In this document: positions 61,130 through 64,000 of the stretch, piece after piece
Numbering within the stretch: the stretch's first letter is position 1
Layout: each line of letters starts with the position of its first letter
Assembly (NCBI GenBank): GCA_018857735.1
Contig: JABMCL010002055.1
Location: 831,501 to 895,500, forward strand
Length of the DNA: 64,000 nt
Direction: 5' to 3'
Origin: Alviniconcha marisindica
Taxonomy: Eukaryota > Mollusca > Gastropoda > Provannidae
Notes under the pieces: generated by a model
Seen by the model: only the letters and a program-made list of their open reading frames with translations
Told to the model about the DNA's origin: nothing
Database searches by the model: none
Made by a program: the position numbers and the translations under genes

Positions 61130-62580
61130 GAAAACATGACTGAGAGCTGCCATCTTGTGCCCAGCAGTCTGTATCAGTGACATCAGATGCAAGGCTGGTA
61201 TGTGTGGCAAAAGTATCAAATACATGAGCCAACCTTTCAAGTTTTGATCTTTATTGGCTGCACCCTGAATGAAGGAGATCAATACAATGTACAAAACAAA
61301 AATGTACTTCTTTTGTATAAATATTGATAGAACCTGTCAGAACTCAGTGTCAGAATCTTCAACATACTGAAGTTGGACATTTAATGGAAGAATAAAAAGA
61401 GCTACTAAATGACGCATTCGGATGGAAATATTTGCACCTTTCAGGCCAACTTGTGTCTTCAGTTTGGTTCCTCTTGAAGAGAAGGAATCAAATCAAACTG
61501 CAGTATTTTTGCTTGTGACCAAAATCAATGCCAAGCTTTTTATTTTGTATATGTTTTGCCTTCTGTCAACACAAGCTCACTTGTGGCATTACAGCTTGTA
61601 ACCAAAGATACCAGACAATTGTTATGTTTAATTTTTTTTTAAAGTTTTGCTTTCAGTTACCACAAGCTCATTTGTTCAGTTTAAGCACATGGTTGAGTTT
61701 CAACTTCAAGTGCCTGTCAACCAGGGTGCAAGGTTACATACAGCCTCAAAGGTTAAGTACTGCTAGCCAGCATTCTATGACACAGATACTGCTACCTTTC
61801 TCACATTACAACATATAAATGCAAGAGCCAATAATGAGGTAGAGGGCTGGTAAAGACATCTTTGAACAAGGACAGTGGCTGTGAACAGGTCTTCCCACAG
61901 GCAACATTGCCAGCATGGAAATATGGGAAATGTACACGTACAGTGGAAGTAAATTAACCTGGACATCTTGGTCCTATGTATATCTATAGAATAGTGAGTT
62001 AAATACACATACATTACATACCCCCCCCCCCCCCCCCCCCCCCCCCCACAACCTCCCTGCCTGAACATCATACCTTGTAGTCAAAGGTGATATGGTTGAA
62101 TGGGCAAGGGCAGTTGTGTTATAATGTACTTCAAAACTAAATCAATTTACCTCTACTGTTCCAACTCTAAGTCAAATTATGCCCAGTTGGACTTTCAGAT
62201 AAAGAAACAAAGGCAAAAAATGGTGTTGAATGGTTTCACTTTGTCTAGACTTCAAATGTTCAGCTAAATTATGTCCCACCAGACTCCCAGATCCAGGAAA
62301 CAGATTTCCAGATTAATATATAGCATCTGTGGTTGGAAGTTCTGTTACCATGGAATTACATTCACAAGAGGTTTCAAGCAAGTGTCTATAGATTAATATG
62401 ACCCCACTTTACTTCTCCTTGCCTTTAGAAGAAGAAAGCTGAAAACTGTGTCTGGCAGCAACTTGATACTAAGTCCCTAAGCTCCATCCAATGGTGGATG
62501 GATTCAACCAGGCAGGCATAAAAAAATTAAATAAAAAAAAGGAGAACTTTATGAATCCTTTGTGAGATTTTAGGGTCAAT
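61130..62580 (+). other. Non-coding, possibly 3' UTR of the 60.55-kb exon's gene
   Basis: 'gaagaataaaaagagc' near 61390 contains AATAAA. Poly-C tract of 27 at 62021-62047. No coding stretch. Confidence 0.4.
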
Positions 62581-62584
62581 CTAC

Positions 62585-62753
62585 CTGGTGTAAGCTACAG
62601 GAGCAGTAACAGCAGCACTACCATTCCTATCCAACTCAAATGTGTACACACTCAAAGCCTCGCTTTCAGGCACCTTCCCCCATACACTGCCAGAATTGGT
62701 TACGCCACTGAAGATGCACTCTTTACCTCCGCGCAGCTGTCCACCGATGGTGT
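62585..62753 (-). CDS. Orphan internal exon candidate
   Basis: On the - strand between acceptor 'tgtgggcgcag' and donor ACCAG|gtagat: TIGGQLRGGKECIFSGVT, NSGSVWGKVPESEALS, VYTFELDRNGSAAV and TAPVAYT. 169 nt, needs phase 1 before and gives phase 2 after. Coding-like codon use; product not recognised. It could join the terminal exon candidate at 48514-48604 by phase, but that would overlap CYP20A1 on the same strand. Confidence 0.4.
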
Positions 62754-63194
62754 CTGCGCCCACAGAAAGGTTTGGGTACTAATCAGCCTGTGCACGTGGA
62801 GGCAACCTAGTGCTGAAGCATAAACATGAGGCACATTTGCCCAAAATAAAAAATGTGTTCCATCTCAATTCAAACGATTTTTAGTTTTTTATTTGTGATG
62901 GCATAATCGAAGTGGGTGGCTAAATAAGAAACACCTGATAATTTGAGTTGTCTGTTACAAACTTACTGCTATTTGAGCACCAACAAAAAACTGTCTGTTA
63001 ACTGACAGTTGTCAGAGACCTATGGCATAACCAGTTAAGGCAGTGGTGGAGGAAGGATGTCGTAAACCAGTGCTTGGAGTTTGATGTGTATGTAACGTTT
63101 CCATGCTTACCAGCTATGACGTAGATGGAGGTATCAATTTTGCCAAGGCAGCAGTAAAACTTTACATCCTACATTCCTCACAGAGGCCTGTTTG

Positions 63195-63310
63195 GAAAGG
63201 AATTGCTCAGTATGTGCACAAGTGTCTTTGAGTTGTACACTGTGGCACTCGCATGCTTGCCAATATGTCTTTGAATTGTACACTGTGGCACTCGCATGCT
63301 TGCCAATGTT
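63195..63310 (+). repeat. ~45-bp duplication
   Basis: 'tgtacactgtggcactcgca' + 'tgcttgccaat' occurs twice in tandem. Confidence 0.92.
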
Positions 63311-63334
63311 CATTCAGGCCGAGGGCCAGAAATC

Positions 63335-63645
63335 AGGTTTTTCAAAAGGTCTGAGAGAAGCTGGGGGAGGGGAGGGAAAGTATTACCGTTTTCAAAAAGT
63401 CTGAGAGAAGAAAAGACAGAAAAAGGTTGCAACCAAAAACAGGGAAAGTATTACTGTTTTCAAAAAGTCTGAGAGAAGAAAATACAGAAAAAAGTCGACC
63501 AAAAACAGGGAAAGAATTAATGTTTTCAAAAAGTCTGAGAGAAGAAAAGACAGAAAACGGTTGACCAAAAACAGGGAAGTATTACTGTTTTCAAAAAGTC
63601 TGAGAGAAGAAAAGACAGAAAAAGGTTGACCAAAAACAGCTTGTC
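63335..63645 (+). repeat. ~66-bp minisatellite, about 5 copies
   Basis: Units of 'ttttcaaaaagtctgagaga', 'agaaaagacagaaaaaggtt' and 'gaccaaaaacagggaaagt'. Confidence 0.93.
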
Positions 63646-63957
63646 AGTGTTTGTTGCATTTCTGAAGGCTTCATCACAGTCTGATCAAAGTTTTGCTGCA
63701 ATTTTGTGATCCAGGTTTTGACGCTTTTGCACGCTAAGGCGTGAGTTTTCAACTTTGTTCATTTTGCATCTGACCAAGGCTCAAGCAGCCATCAGACTCA
63801 AGCCAACTTTGAGTTTTTCCTCTTCTTTTTCCCTCACAATCTGAAAGAGGCAAAGCATGCTCCTACTCCTCTTGTTCGAAGTTTCCACTAGGTACCATGT
63901 TTTCTCCGGAGACAGATCAAAGATGTTTATAAACAGACATTTCCTTTTGTTTTATAG

Positions 63958-64000
63958 GAACACAACTTGTCAGCCACAGACTGTTTCACTGAAGCACACC
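63958..64000 (+). CDS. Possible exon start at window edge
   Basis: A good acceptor 'ccttttgttttatag' precedes 43 bases open in two frames. Too short to judge. Confidence 0.2.

Overview
The window reads as nuclear DNA of a lophotrochozoan animal, most likely a gastropod mollusc. I infer this from long introns with canonical GT-AG borders, abundant (CA)n/(TG)n, (CT)n and poly-C/poly-G tracts, dozens of minisatellite arrays, tRNA-derived SINEs with (ATT)n tails, LINE fragments, MITEs and a piggyBac-type element. Species is not determinable by eye. There is no operon, CRISPR or prokaryotic organisation.

Layout. (1) 1-14.5 kb, + strand: ten coding exons (3' end complete, 5' end outside the window) of a protein with an N-terminal TIR domain and a C-terminal SLOG/LOG-like Rossmann domain, ending in a Pro/Ser-rich basic tail. 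A 1.18-kb non-autonomous piggyBac element sits in its third intron. (2) 14.5-31 kb: no convincing gene; SINEs, MITEs, a TIR-bounded DNA element (24.35-25.2 kb), a LINE 3' end (28.6-29.0 kb) and minisatellites. (3) 31.0-54.0 kb, - strand: a complete CYP20A1 orthologue in 11 coding exons that splice in phase to 476 residues, plus a possible 63-nt in-frame cassette exon. Its introns hold a LINE relic with an inverted 5' part, foldback elements and many arrays. (4) 54-64 kb: SINEs, minisatellites, one short terminal exon on the + strand at 60.55 kb with a SINE abutting its stop codon, and an orphan exon on the - strand at 62.6 kb.

Main observations. The TIR+SLOG architecture puts in one animal polypeptide the two modules that bacterial Thoeris anti-phage defence splits between ThsB (TIR) and ThsA (SLOG). 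Separately, in both genes many exon-intron junctions have been tandemly amplified: arrays whose repeat unit contains the splice acceptor or donor plus a piece of the neighbouring exon occur at exons 2, 5, 9 and 10 of the TIR-SLOG gene and at exons 3, 4, 5 and 6 of CYP20A1. This leaves arrays of decoy splice sites beside the functional ones.
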